64,000 nt of DNA, taken from positions 5,531,417 through 5,595,416 of the forward strand of contig JADWOT020000010.1 of NCBI GenBank assembly GCA_036345935.2. The letters are read 5' to 3'. Below, in pieces: positions 11,436 to 22,079 of this stretch. Within the stretch, counting starts at the first letter, position 1, and each line of letters opens with the position of its first letter. A program made the translations under genes and the position numbers. This stretch comes from Taenia hydatigena (Eukaryota; Platyhelminthes; Cestoda; Cyclophyllidea; Taeniidae). Under the pieces are notes generated by a model. It was not told the origin of the DNA. It searched no databases and saw only the letters and a list, made by a program, of their open reading frames with translations.

Positions 11436-12431
11436 AGATGAGATGGACGACGAGAGAAGGTTAATCCAAGCACTTATGACCAACCCGGAAGAAGAGTTCA
11501 ATTTCCTCGAGGGGATAAAAGCAAGCATGTGGTTTTTTAATTATTACCTGTGTCTTGACTTTAGTGGTGATTTCTTTACCTATGCCACCACGTATTTGCC
11601 TTAGAAGATGCCCAAGAACAATGACACCCGACTAACCTACATATTCGGTGCGAATGTCATCAAGAACCCCTTAGTACCTGATCAAGCAGCGCAAGTGGGA
11701 TGCCTCATGGATTTGCTCTGTACGTGTTTGTGGTATAAAGCTATGCAAATTAGATGCCCATCCTGAAGAAGTTTGTATGCTAGTGCACTATTCCATTCAT
11801 CTAAGATAACTTTCCCCTTCTGAGCTAATCGGCTAAATGCTTGTTTTATATTCTGTGGAAGGCAAGAAGAAAGCTGATGGTAAATCCAAATGTGCTAAGT
11901 GTGGCAAAGTGTATAACAACTTGGATGGCATGCGCCAACACCTCATGCGTCACAGTAAATGCAGGTTCTACTTCTGCGTGCAATGCTTCGAGGGATGCAA
12001 CACGTTTACCGATATGGTGCACCACAGAATGACGACAAATGGTGGTGAGGTTTGATTGCAGTCAGTATCCATTGCTCTACCACTAAATCCAATGAATAAT
12101 GCATTGTACTTCCTGTAAAAGATGTATTTTAGCTGCCGCCATCAATTTAAGAAGCTTTGAGATCACCGAAAAGACCTGAGGGCCTAGAGCCTCTTCAGTC
12201 CTCTATGTCCAAAGAGGTGAAAGGATGTCCTCCTGAAAAAGGCGCAGGATAGAGTACCGCTGTAGTGTTTGCGGATCCACTTTTGACCGGTTGGATGTGA
12301 TGTTATCACACACAGAACAGGAGCACCCAACTGAACGCGAAGTCATTGACCGGTTGCGTGTTCGCCTCATGCGTGCTGCACTCAATCCTAATGCAGATGA
12401 GGAAGAGGATGCTCCGAATCCTACCAGCTAG
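11350..12431 (+). CDS. Multi-exon C2H2 zinc-finger protein gene (fullest copy of a local family)
   Basis: Proposed exons are 11350 to about 11529, 11605-11719, 11862-12044 and 12253-12431 (stop TAG 12429-12431). The first starts MKAFRAFKGARKLLKQ; its frame and start are kept in the inverted copy near 56797, and it continues into an acidic segment (RLIQALMTNPEEEFNFLEG). Exon 2 follows a good acceptor (TATTTGCCTTAG) and ends T|GTACGT in phase 1. Exon 3 takes that phase (AAG|GC) and holds finger 1, CAKCGKVYNNLDGMRQHLMR then H. It also holds finger 2, which begins CVQCFEGCNTFTDMVHH but lacks the second His. It ends G|GTGAGG, again in phase 1. Exon 4 (ATAG|AG) takes that phase and holds finger 3, CSVCGSTFDRLDVMLSHTEQ then EH, followed by an acidic tail (NADEEEDAPNPTS). 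The product would be a small nuclear DNA- or RNA-binding protein; its target is unknown. The first intron's donor is not convincing, so this may be a recently degraded copy. Confidence 0.55.
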
Positions 12432-12439
12432 AATTACGA

Positions 12440-15400
12440 GAAAGTGTATCTACGTGCTGGCACACATGTATATGTATAATGCTCTTTGTGACTGCTTCTT
12501 TAACAGGAATTTCGCGCTTCTTCGATGCGATGATGCCTATATAATGAGCCGATGCTTATTCCCTTTAAAGTCTCCACCTTAGGTGAGAGCCAAAAGACAA
12601 ATTTAGCCAGAAAATCCTAATAGGATTAGGACCACGTAAAGTCCAACTTGCAAAACTGGTGAACTTAATCCACATTCATCAATGTTAATCGGCAATTGGT
12701 GGTGGAGGTGGCCGAAGTGATGCAATTAGTTAGTTGTCGTTGATTAGGTAACTAGACAATTAATAAATGCAACATAACACACTTTTGCCGATTAAGCCAA
12801 AACGAAAGGTCATGCCGAAATTTCAACCCAGAAGATGGAAAGCGGAACTTTCAATAAGGTCAGATTACAGTAGCCGCAGCAAAACCACAACTAAAAAGCG
12901 TACCTGCGCCTTCCTCAAGCACCATGGCTGCTAAGTGTGTTGAAACTGCACTTGTCGAATAGCAATGCATCAGCCGGGTTGATTCTTGCAGTTCATTTTG
13001 TTGCTATACATTAGTAATCCGAATAAATTCTTAGGCCTGCACGTTTTTGTTGCATATAAAGCATTACCTCGATTAATTTCTTATTCTTACATAGAGAAGT
13101 CAAAAGGGGACATGATTTAATGGTTTGTTTACAATTTGTCATGCCCATTTAAGTGTGTCGCACTCCATATGTTAACGTTCAGCTCTGCACTTTGCCGTAT
13201 TCACCCCATCACGATCCTTGCCCTATATCCTTGGTTGCGCACTTGTCTTAAAGTTTTGCAAAGCAGCTAGCAGAATGAAGAGTAGTATCTTCATTAGTCC
13301 TCCCCTTTGTAGTCATAAATTAGCATGTTGTGGTAGGTGTTACCCCATAGCACTACCAATTTTCGTTAGGATCTTTCATCGGGCAAGAATTAGAATTTAT
13401 TTTAACAATGGCTCAACATCATGCTGACGTTTGAATCGCTGAATAACGAGCATTTACGGCTTTAATCGAAAAATTAACCTTATCATTAGTGAAAGCGCAA
13501 ATGTGTATATCTTTGTCTGTGTTCGTAGATATAATTGGAAATAAATCTGTGCCCCACCTTCATCCTCTTCCCCTAAATGCGTGGCCAGTTATTTAGCTGT
13601 AATAAGGTGCATCCAAAGGCTACTTCGAGAACCAAAGTTGTTTCGAAGAGCAGTCAGTTATTAGGTTATAACAGAACTCGGAGATCTACCGCTGTACTGT
13701 GTATCCGTGCGAAAGGACAAAAGTAAACTCGGCAAATAACGGAGAGAGAAGTTTATTCTGCTTGGCTCAGGCAGAAGCCATTCATGATGTGGTCTCCGAG
13801 GCCGATCCTTATTAGCCCGAGAAGCTATATTGTACTTGTTTGAGTAAGTACACCTACATAGCCATTGTCGTTCAAGGAACACGAGTCTCGTGCCGCCACG
13901 CACCACATCTGCCACCGATACCATTAATTAGGATGAGGAAGTGCGCTCCGAACTTACATAGCCGTCATCACGTTGCCTCGTCCTTAATACTGCCAAAGCC
14001 GTCGAAGGATATTCTTATTGGTTCATAACAACCCTCACAAGGAAGCAAAGGACGAAACAGAGGGGACAAACTCCTTGCCTTTCCAAATGAGTGCCCTCGA
14101 TTGTCTTTTCGCGTTTAATGTGCAGCGTTGCTTGATGGGCATAGAACAACATCATAGATTGATTTTGCTATTGTAATGCCAACATGCGCTGTACATGGCA
14201 CCATTGAAGGGGAAGAAGCCACCCAAAATACTTTTGCTTCGGCCTTTACACACCTGTACTGGGTGCACATAGTAGATGAGAGCATTCTTCGGTGGTGAGA
14301 TGGTGGTATTTGGCCCGAGACAAAGTGATGAGTGTCATGCATGTGCGGAGTACACTTCCTTCCGGTGGCAGATGCGGTTCGTTTCGTCACGAGCTTTGCA
14401 TTCGCTGTTGCAGTGTATTCATTCAAAATGGCATTAAATCGATAAAAAATTAGGGAAAGGTAGGAAAACAAGAGGAATGATAACTCAAGGTATTTAGTTA
14501 CATCGCTACACGAACGCCATCTACCAAAGCCTTGGTCCTTCTTCCCTAGCTACCCATTCAAGCATAAATCTGACCCAAAGTATGCAAGAAATGACAGTAA
14601 AATACATGCGATGGCAAGTGAATAACACACCTCACGAACATCACTCCGTCAAAAATTTGACGGGTCTGCGCGTGCGCGGCTAACATTTAAACACGAGAAG
14701 GATGCAAATTAAAATTGCAGATTGTATTTAGTGACCAGTTCTTGTTGAATGCATTGATCCTTTGCTTAAAGGAACATATCGCGCCAAGATATTTTACAAA
14801 ATTAGTGCAAATATTGAATTATGATGTCGCTCATTCAAGCAGTTCCGTAAACGCATAGGTTATGGGAGCATATTTAAATTCAATTTCCGCAGTTTTGCAT
14901 GATTCTGCACGTCTCTCCGACCATAGCACTAAGCATGAGAGAGAGAGCAGTACCGGTTACATTACTCGTGGATACGAGCCGATCTAAAGACATTCATGCT
15001 TGTTTCATTCTAGCGATCATCGTGGGGCAATCACGCGCTGCTCAGCGAGTCAGTGACCGGTGCAATAAGATCTAGACTAAATTCAATATTCTTTGCTTCA
15101 AATGGTTGCAAATACATTTATCTCTATTATTCGTGGCAAAATTTTAAATTTGAGTTCTAGTTATTTGGTCATTCGAAAAAGTCTCATCACTTCCCAGTGA
15201 TGACAAATATTTGCATGGGGGCAAGCACTATGAACGGAGTGCAATTAAGCCGCTGCTCTCAGCGCAACTATTTTTCGTCCATTGCATGATAACCAAAGGA
15301 GACTCGGGATTGTTTCCAATGGAAACAAGTGTATATCCCAACTGCTATTAGACTGGTGCCGACTATCCTTGAGTAAACGAAGAGTCGTTTGGGTACAGAG

Positions 15401-18400
15401 CCATCAGGTTACGCTTCTCTTTCTCTTTGTGCTATAAGCCATCATATCTGATCCAAGGAAAGTCGATTCAATGCACAGAAGGCTGTACAGCTCTTAGCGC
15501 AGCAAAATGATTTTATTGCAGAATCCATGTTCCTCATAGAAAAGTCGTTAAAAACCAATCAAATTCACCATTAAATCAGCTAATTTACTCAAAAATGCTT
15601 TTTAATACAACTTGAATTGCCAACGTTGCAATGAAATATATGCCTGCAGAAAATCGAAATTTTCCAATTGAACAACACAAAAATTGCATGTTGTTATTTA
15701 AACTACTTTTGCTTTGCGCTTTTACACCTTAAACTATAGCACGTATGCACGAATGGATTTTTAATATTTAATGCCGATTCTCTCCTTTGTGCGCAGCTTG
15801 TTAATTGTTTGTCTCACACAAGTGAGAATATTAGTTCAGGAGAGTATAAAATCGCTACGTTTTTGCATTTGATCAGCAAACGACTGCAAGTTTGTCTCCT
15901 TTCTGAAAGGCCAATTTCGAGCTATAAACGGCATAGACTTTTGAAGTGAACTAAGTGGATACTTCTTTTCTTATCCTCACAACTTTTGACTAATTTATGC
16001 AATACTTGATATGCTATCATCAACACAAGTGGAAAATGGTTATCCTGTTACTTCTTAATGCATTCACCAATAAGGAACATGGAGGTGACTTTTGAGGAGG
16101 TTTTTTAGACAATTCAGCAGATTGACGGCACTAAGGACGGTCTAGGCACTGTAAGGTAAAGTATTCATCTATCGTACTTTTCTAGTCTCAAGAAAATTGC
16201 CACTTGGAAACGCGCTTCTCAAGACCGCATGCGTCTATGTAGAGCTGTGGATGCATATCCACAGGTCCGGTATTAGCCCTCGTCCGTTTCTTGCTCAGAG
16301 ATCAGTCGAATTGAGTGAGGCGCTTGATACAGTTGTTCAAAAATCTCTCACCATTCAAAGGTTTACGTCAAATGGCATTGTTGTTGAATCTGAGCTAATA
16401 ATATTAACAGATTTCGATTACGTAACAACGGTAGCTGTTAAGTTGGTCTAGTAGTCTACAAGTACTCGTGAAGCGAGTGTGTTAATCAAGTCATTCTTAA
16501 AGCCGTGATTCTACAAACATTATATTAACCGAATTCGAAAGCCATTGAATTCAAGTGAGGGGTTGTGACACTTGGATGGTAGAATTAGAGTGAGCGGCTT
16601 GATTTGCCACCTCCTGCATGTTCTAGTCCTTCCAATGTTCCCTTCATCAGGTGTGAGTAGTCAGTCGACTCAATGCAGTTGTATTTGGTGATAAAGTTTT
16701 AAAACCGACGGTTGCACAGTGATGCTACTTATTGTCATTACTATAAGCAGAACGTAAATAGGAACTTAGGGGAGGGGGAAAGAAGGAATGCTGATGCTTA
16801 AAATGACAGAAGTACATCATGCGTTCGAAGGTGACGCTTCCGAGCTCAATGAGTTTGCCACGGTTTCCCACTTAGTCAAATTTAGAAGTCATGCCTCTTG
16901 AAAATGGGAGGATAACATTAAATCCAATGCGCAAATAAGATTTCTTCCTTTGCTTCATTTAGAAATTTTACTCGTGTCAAAAAGCGTTTGCATAGTATAC
17001 ATTTATGAGAATTTTCACAACTGTTTTTCTAGGATCTTTAAATGTCCAATGCGGGATCTATTTACAGACCCTGGGATGAATTTCGTCAAGATTTTTGATC
17101 TAACAGAACCAAGTTGCCTTACGTGGCTAAAATGAAGGTGTAGGTTTTAATGAAAAGTTTGTTTGAGATTTTAGCTACAGTTCTTGCATTAATGCTTGTC
17201 GTAGGACAAGGAAGCATGACGAATTCCTCCAATAGCAGCTTGCAGTTGTTCCGCATTCTCATGGATTATGGAATACGGGCAAATTTTTTTTTAGCTGATT
17301 AATCACATTCACGTAGTCGGAGTTGAGCTGCGGATTATTCTCATTTACGATCTCAAGCCCATTCAAGACGCAAGCTCAAGAAAAGGTGAAGACAATTACG
17401 GTTGAGAAACGTGGAACGCAGGAGTGGAAAGTGATCACACACACTGCTTCAGCGTCAACTGGAACATCGGTCCCCAGCAGCTGACAGTGAGTGCGGAGCC
17501 TAAGCTGAAAGGATTCTTTAAGACCAAGGCCAATGAATAGACCACACATAACGGCTAAGAATATTCGTCCACATTCGTGGATCTATTCCATGGCGGCTTC
17601 AAATGACTGGCTCGCACAGAATATGCACCACTAAGTGGAGCCATAAGTTCTGCTTAAGTCGATAATATACACGTACTAGGGATGGAGATTCCGAGGCAGG
17701 CCCATGGCATCGGGCCATAGATGACTATAAATCCGAAATGACTGACGCCATTTCCATTGACCAATCTGAATTCTAGGCAACTTTAGCTTTACCAAGCGTT
17801 TTGAGAACCCGGCATTGCGCACAGGCTGCGCACTCAAAAAGCCATGCAGTGGTTTACGAAAGTTAGTTTCAACGAGACGTTTTCGCTTTCGGCCATCATA
17901 TCCCAACGCTTGCAGCAAAACACACTGATCATGCTTTTTCTTAAGGGATTTCTTGTACACTGCAAGTTAATGCCATGTTTGTGGCAGAATCCTCACATTC
18001 TTGGCTTAGGTTTGCTTAGACCGCACACTATCTTGACAAGTAAAGCCAAAGGAAACGGTAACTAAAGCATCTTTAGATACATGATTTAATATGATTGCAG
18101 CCAAGACCTACCTGCCAGATAGTCAATTCTATCATGGCTGTCAAATCATTGCGTTGTTTAAAAAAAAACAATTATGATTATTCGAATTGGCTCAATTCCT
18201 GCTCATATATATGGGTAATATTATCATATTTTATTATCTTCAACCCACTTCCACTTGCAAATATGTGAATACGGTTTCCGCAAGAGGCATTTTCACTCCA
18301 AGCTTAGTACTGCCTTACAGATATTCACGATCTTAACGCAACTGGGGTATCTTGCTAATGTGAAATCAGTCCAAAAGTAAAGTCTGTAATCTTGGTATTG

Positions 18401-19320
18401 CGATTTCTACTTCAGAAATGAAGAAAAATAATTAGCAAGGACTATGCAACCTCCAAACGCCATGATAAGAATAATTGTAAAAATCTAAATGACTGTTTAC
18501 GAAAAGTTGAAGATTTCTTATCAATAAGCTATTTACAATCCGAACAAAACTGAGCATTTTTCAGAAAACAAAAGGGTCATCTCACTTCCAACTCCATTCT
18601 ACACATCTCGACAGATGAGGTTTAACTTACCTAGCGCGAGAGTGGGAGGAATGTTTGGGGGACCAAATCTCTTCTTCTTCAGTGAAAGGCAAAACATAAT
18701 CATCTGTGCGAGTTCCATACAGGTGCAGCAAATCCAGTGTCCGATATTAATCGCAGACCTTGACTTACACATAGCACAATAAAGTTGCATAACATTTTGC
18801 CAATCTGATCAAATGATTGCCTTCTACCATTCGATATTTGATTACTTGACAAAAGAACTACATTCGCAACCATGATCGCATCGCAATTTTGTGAGAGTCT
18901 CCTTAATAAAAAGCCACGAGTTGTGACATTTGACGACGTCTGAAGGAGAAACAGTTCAAAACACGAAGCTCGCAGGTCTTTAAGCCTGGAATTATCATAA
19001 AGGGCTTTACAGCTTACAAATAAATAGCTAGCAAAGATGCACGTGTTTTGCATAGAGTAATAAAGACACGCGCAGACTGAGACTGTGAAGCATGTGGATG
19101 CTTTTAAATTTAAATGGTGGAAAATCCAAGAGTGCTTAGCAAATTTAAAGCAATGACAGTTTGTTTTTGAAGCAACGCCGCGTCAAACATTTGAACCAAA
19201 GACATTAAGTTTTAACAGTTTTTCTCTGTCCAGTAAACGCAGGTAGCAAATGAATCACTAATACCCTTCTCGACAATGCAGGATTTATTAAGTCAAAATA
19301 AACCAAACCGGCGCGAAAAG
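12440..19320. other. Long stretch with no supported gene
   Basis: Nearly 7 kb without a recognisable exon, RNA gene or internal repeat array. A (GA)n tract of about 12 bases lies at 14936-14949. An 84-codon frame at 16197-16451 (+) has ordinary protein composition near its end (SNGIVVESELIILTDFDYV) and follows a pyrimidine-rich AAG, but nothing else supports it. Near 12880-12950 a short stretch (GCGCCTTCCTCAAGCACC) loosely resembles 25215-25260; this is too weak to annotate. Confidence 0.45.
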
Positions 19321-19324
19321 AAGA

Positions 19325-20400
19325 AGTAAATTGCTTTCATTGTCTCGAGAAGCCAAATCGGTGAGAATTTGGCTTTACTTTATGGTATCATACAAAAATA
19401 GGCAAAACGTAGATGGATTTCTTTATATCCAGAGGCATAAATCGGAGCCAAAGAAAATAGCAATTAATATCATAACGTCGAGTTCCGTAATTGGAGCCAC
19501 AGAAGAAGCAAATAAGTTTTAACTTTTCGGAAAGCTTGAAATGGAAGCGAATAAAGATAAGCTAATCTACAATGCGAAAGCATGTAAAATGGAGCCGAAC
19601 AAAGGAAACTAAAATTCATGAGTTTAAAACGCATGATATCGAGCCGAAGGAGACTAAATTGAGTTCACAAGTTCAAGATAGATAAAATAGGTTTCTGAAG
19701 GAGAAATAATTGATTCCTCGAATTTGAAATGCACGGAATTGAATAAACAATGTCTAGATGGATGCAAATTGAGTCGAATGAGGAAAAATTAATTTTATGG
19801 TGTCGAAAGTCTACAAGTGAGCCGATGGAGTCAAAATAATTTAGAAATGCTTGAAGGATGAAATGGAATTAAATGGATTAAAATTGATTCACAATGTCAT
19901 AACACATTAAATACGTCTGAAAGCAAAACTCGGCGGATGGGGAGAAAGATATTCTGCAATACGCAATGCAGGAAATGGAGGCAAACGATGTTATTTTGAT
20001 TTTTCAATAGCGAAATGTATGAAGTTAGCTCTATAAAGAAGGGGATTTCACTGAATCGAAAATATTAAATGGAGCCGAAGCATGGGAAAATCATTTTATA
20101 ATACACAATAAAAGAATTTGAGCCTATTAGGACAAAATTGATTTTGTGGTGTCAAAAAGACAAAAATGGAAAATTTGGCGTAGAAATGGATTTTGCAATG
20201 CAAAATGCACGCAATGAACCCGACTTAGACATAATTGAATTCACAACGTCGAAGGGCGCAAAATGAAGCCGATCGATGCGAAACTAATTGTGCAATGTCA
20301 AATGCTCTGGAATGGAGGTAAATGAGGAAAGATGGATTCTGCAACATGAAATGTATGCAAGAGAACCGACTGAAGCCAAATTCATTTCACCTTGCCAAAA
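19325..20400 (+). repeat. Degenerate tandem array, 49-50 bp unit (about 22 units)
   Basis: The unit can be summarised as GGAGCCGAA, a GAGGA-like spacer, AAAATTGATTTCACAATG, then TCGAAATGCATGAAAT. GAGCC-type anchors recur at 19445, 19494, 19544 (GAAGC), 19592, 19641, 19819 and 20073, at spacings of 48-50 bases with a few deletions. Units differ from each other at many positions, so the array is old. Forty-nine is not a multiple of three, and no frame stays open across units, so the array is not coding. The same core occurs in the arrays at 21305-22065 and 32862-33160. Confidence 0.85.
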
Positions 20401-20409
20401 TCGCTGGCA

Positions 20410-21300
20410 TGACTTGCAGACTATGCTAATGGACCTGCAGCCCTTTTGTGTGTCTGCCGCATCTTCGCACCATTGTTGGAAGAAAAACACCTTGACTTGA
20501 TGTCGCTCTATGCTCGACGAATCCTACCAACATTCTAGGCCTCCATGGAAAAAGGTGCTGGCTGAACTTGTACAAATTACTGCCTTAATATGCATTGGAA
20601 CTTATTATAATCACCTCTAGTGACCTTCCTGATGCGAGGCAACAGTTGGCTCAAAAACACACCTTCGCTAGCTCCACTGCAATCGCTATGAGTGAGTCGA
20701 CAATTTCTTTACTCAATTATACCTCGAGCTGCTTGAAGTGCTTCAAAGCATCTAAAAGGCTTTAGCTGCAGAAAGAAACATCAGGCACTAAACGCTGAGC
20801 ACAAGCAGACTATAATTGGCAGCGCATTAATGTTGGCGTCTCTACTCATTCTCCTCCACCTTCTTCGTATCGCTATAATGTACAAAGTTTGACCAAAGTA
20901 TGAAAGCACGACGGTACAAGGTATGCTGTCCAAAGCCCACCCCAGATGGCACTAAGAGACACGACGCGGTAGTGCCGCTAACTGATTGACGCGCGTCAGA
21001 TTCGAGAACGTCAATCAGAAAGCATGCCATCAGACATGCCCTTCTGCGTGTTGTAAAGTCCGCTATTAATTACCTTGCTTTTCAGTGTAAACCCTAAAAT
21101 TCTGGTGTTCAAAAGCTTCCCTTCCATGCTTCCATATACCTCTCGCCTCTGATCACCATTCCATTCTGTTTGTCTGCCACAAAATCTACATTTAATCGTC
21201 AATCATTTGCGTAGGCAAAATAAAAATCACATATGGTCGCACAGGCAAAACACATTTCTGGTTGTCCTAAAATAAGACAATAAACATATTTGTGAAGACA
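20410..21300. other. Spacer between two repeat arrays
   Basis: About 0.9 kb with no supported gene. No 49-bp monomers are recognisable here, so the two flanking arrays are separate blocks. Confidence 0.5.
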
Positions 21301-21304
21301 TGAA

Positions 21305-21820
21305 AAAATATTAATGCATGAAATGCGGCTGGCTGGTCAGCAGAGCAGGAGGTAGATCGATGGGAACAAAAGAGAGTTTACGCCGTACCCGCTCGTAACA
21401 TGGAAGCATCTGAATGGAGTTAAATTCACCAAGTCGCAATGCGTAAAATGCAAACGACGCAGACAAAAGAGGTTTGACGAAGTGAAAAAAACTGAAAAGG
21501 GGCCGGCTGGCTGGAATACCAGTGGGTCGATAAAGACAAAATGGAGAAAACGCCGCCAGATAAAGTGATATGAAAGCATCTGAAGACGAAATTAAAATAA
21601 CAAAGACCCAATGCATGAAAGGGCACAGAGTAGACGAGAAGGATTTTAACGAAAATGGAAAGCAAGAATTGGGATCGTTGGCTGGCTGGCTGGCTGGCTG
21701 GCTGGCCGGTGGTAGGATGGCGACGAAATGGAGATTACGCGCTCCAAAACCGTGAAATGCAATCGTCCGGAGAAAAATTGATTTCACAAAGTCGCAATGC
21801 ATGAAATGGCACAGATGATT
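21305..21820 (+). repeat. Higher-order array with GGCTGGCTGG tract, forward part
   Basis: Composite units recur at about 120 to 190 bp, marked by GCAATGCATGAAATG-like blocks near 21314, 21438, 21609 and 21797. Each contains the core also seen at 19325-20400 (TTGATTTCACAAAGTCGCAA), a block like GACGCAGACGAAATAGGTTTGACGAAGTCG, and a (GGCT)n tract followed by GGCCGGTGG. The (GGCT)n tract is longest at about 21677-21705. One minus-strand frame of 211 codons runs through this array (21311-21946). It is an artefact of the repeats: the Gln/Pro/Ala/Ser runs are just the CCAGCC tract read in frame. Confidence 0.85.
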
Positions 21821-21824
21821 TGAA

Positions 21825-22065
21825 AGGCGCGTAAGATCCACTTCGTTGCCATCGAACCACCGGCCAGCCAGCCAGCCAGCCAGCCCCAATTCATGCTGCT
21901 TTGCGATTTCGTCAAACCTACTTCGTCTGCGTCGGTGGCATTTCATGCATTGCGACTTGGTGAAATCAATTTGGCGCCAGATGATTGCATTTCACGATTT
22001 GGGAGCGCGTAAGCTCCATTTCGTCGCCATCGAACCACCGGCCAGCCAGCCAGCCCCATCAAGCG
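21825..22065 (-). repeat. Higher-order array, inverted part
   Basis: The same composite unit now runs in the opposite direction. It reads CATCGAACCACCGGCCAGCC, repeated CAGC tracts, a CAATTCATGCTGCTT-like block, then TTTCATGCATTGCGACTTGG and TTGGCGCCAGATG. The orientation switches between about 21810 and 21840. The two arms together form a large imperfect inverted repeat, 21655-21810 against 21840-22060, that could extrude as a hairpin. The inverted arm carries two units, each ending in a shortened (CCAG)n tract. Confidence 0.85.
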
Positions 22066-22079
22066 ATTCTTCACAGTTG

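Noticed and set aside
21311..21946. A 211-codon open frame on the minus strand, the longest in the window
   Set aside because: It lies wholly in the GGCTGG composite array. Its Pro-Ala-Ser-Gln runs are the repeat read in frame, and the units do not keep a common reading frame.
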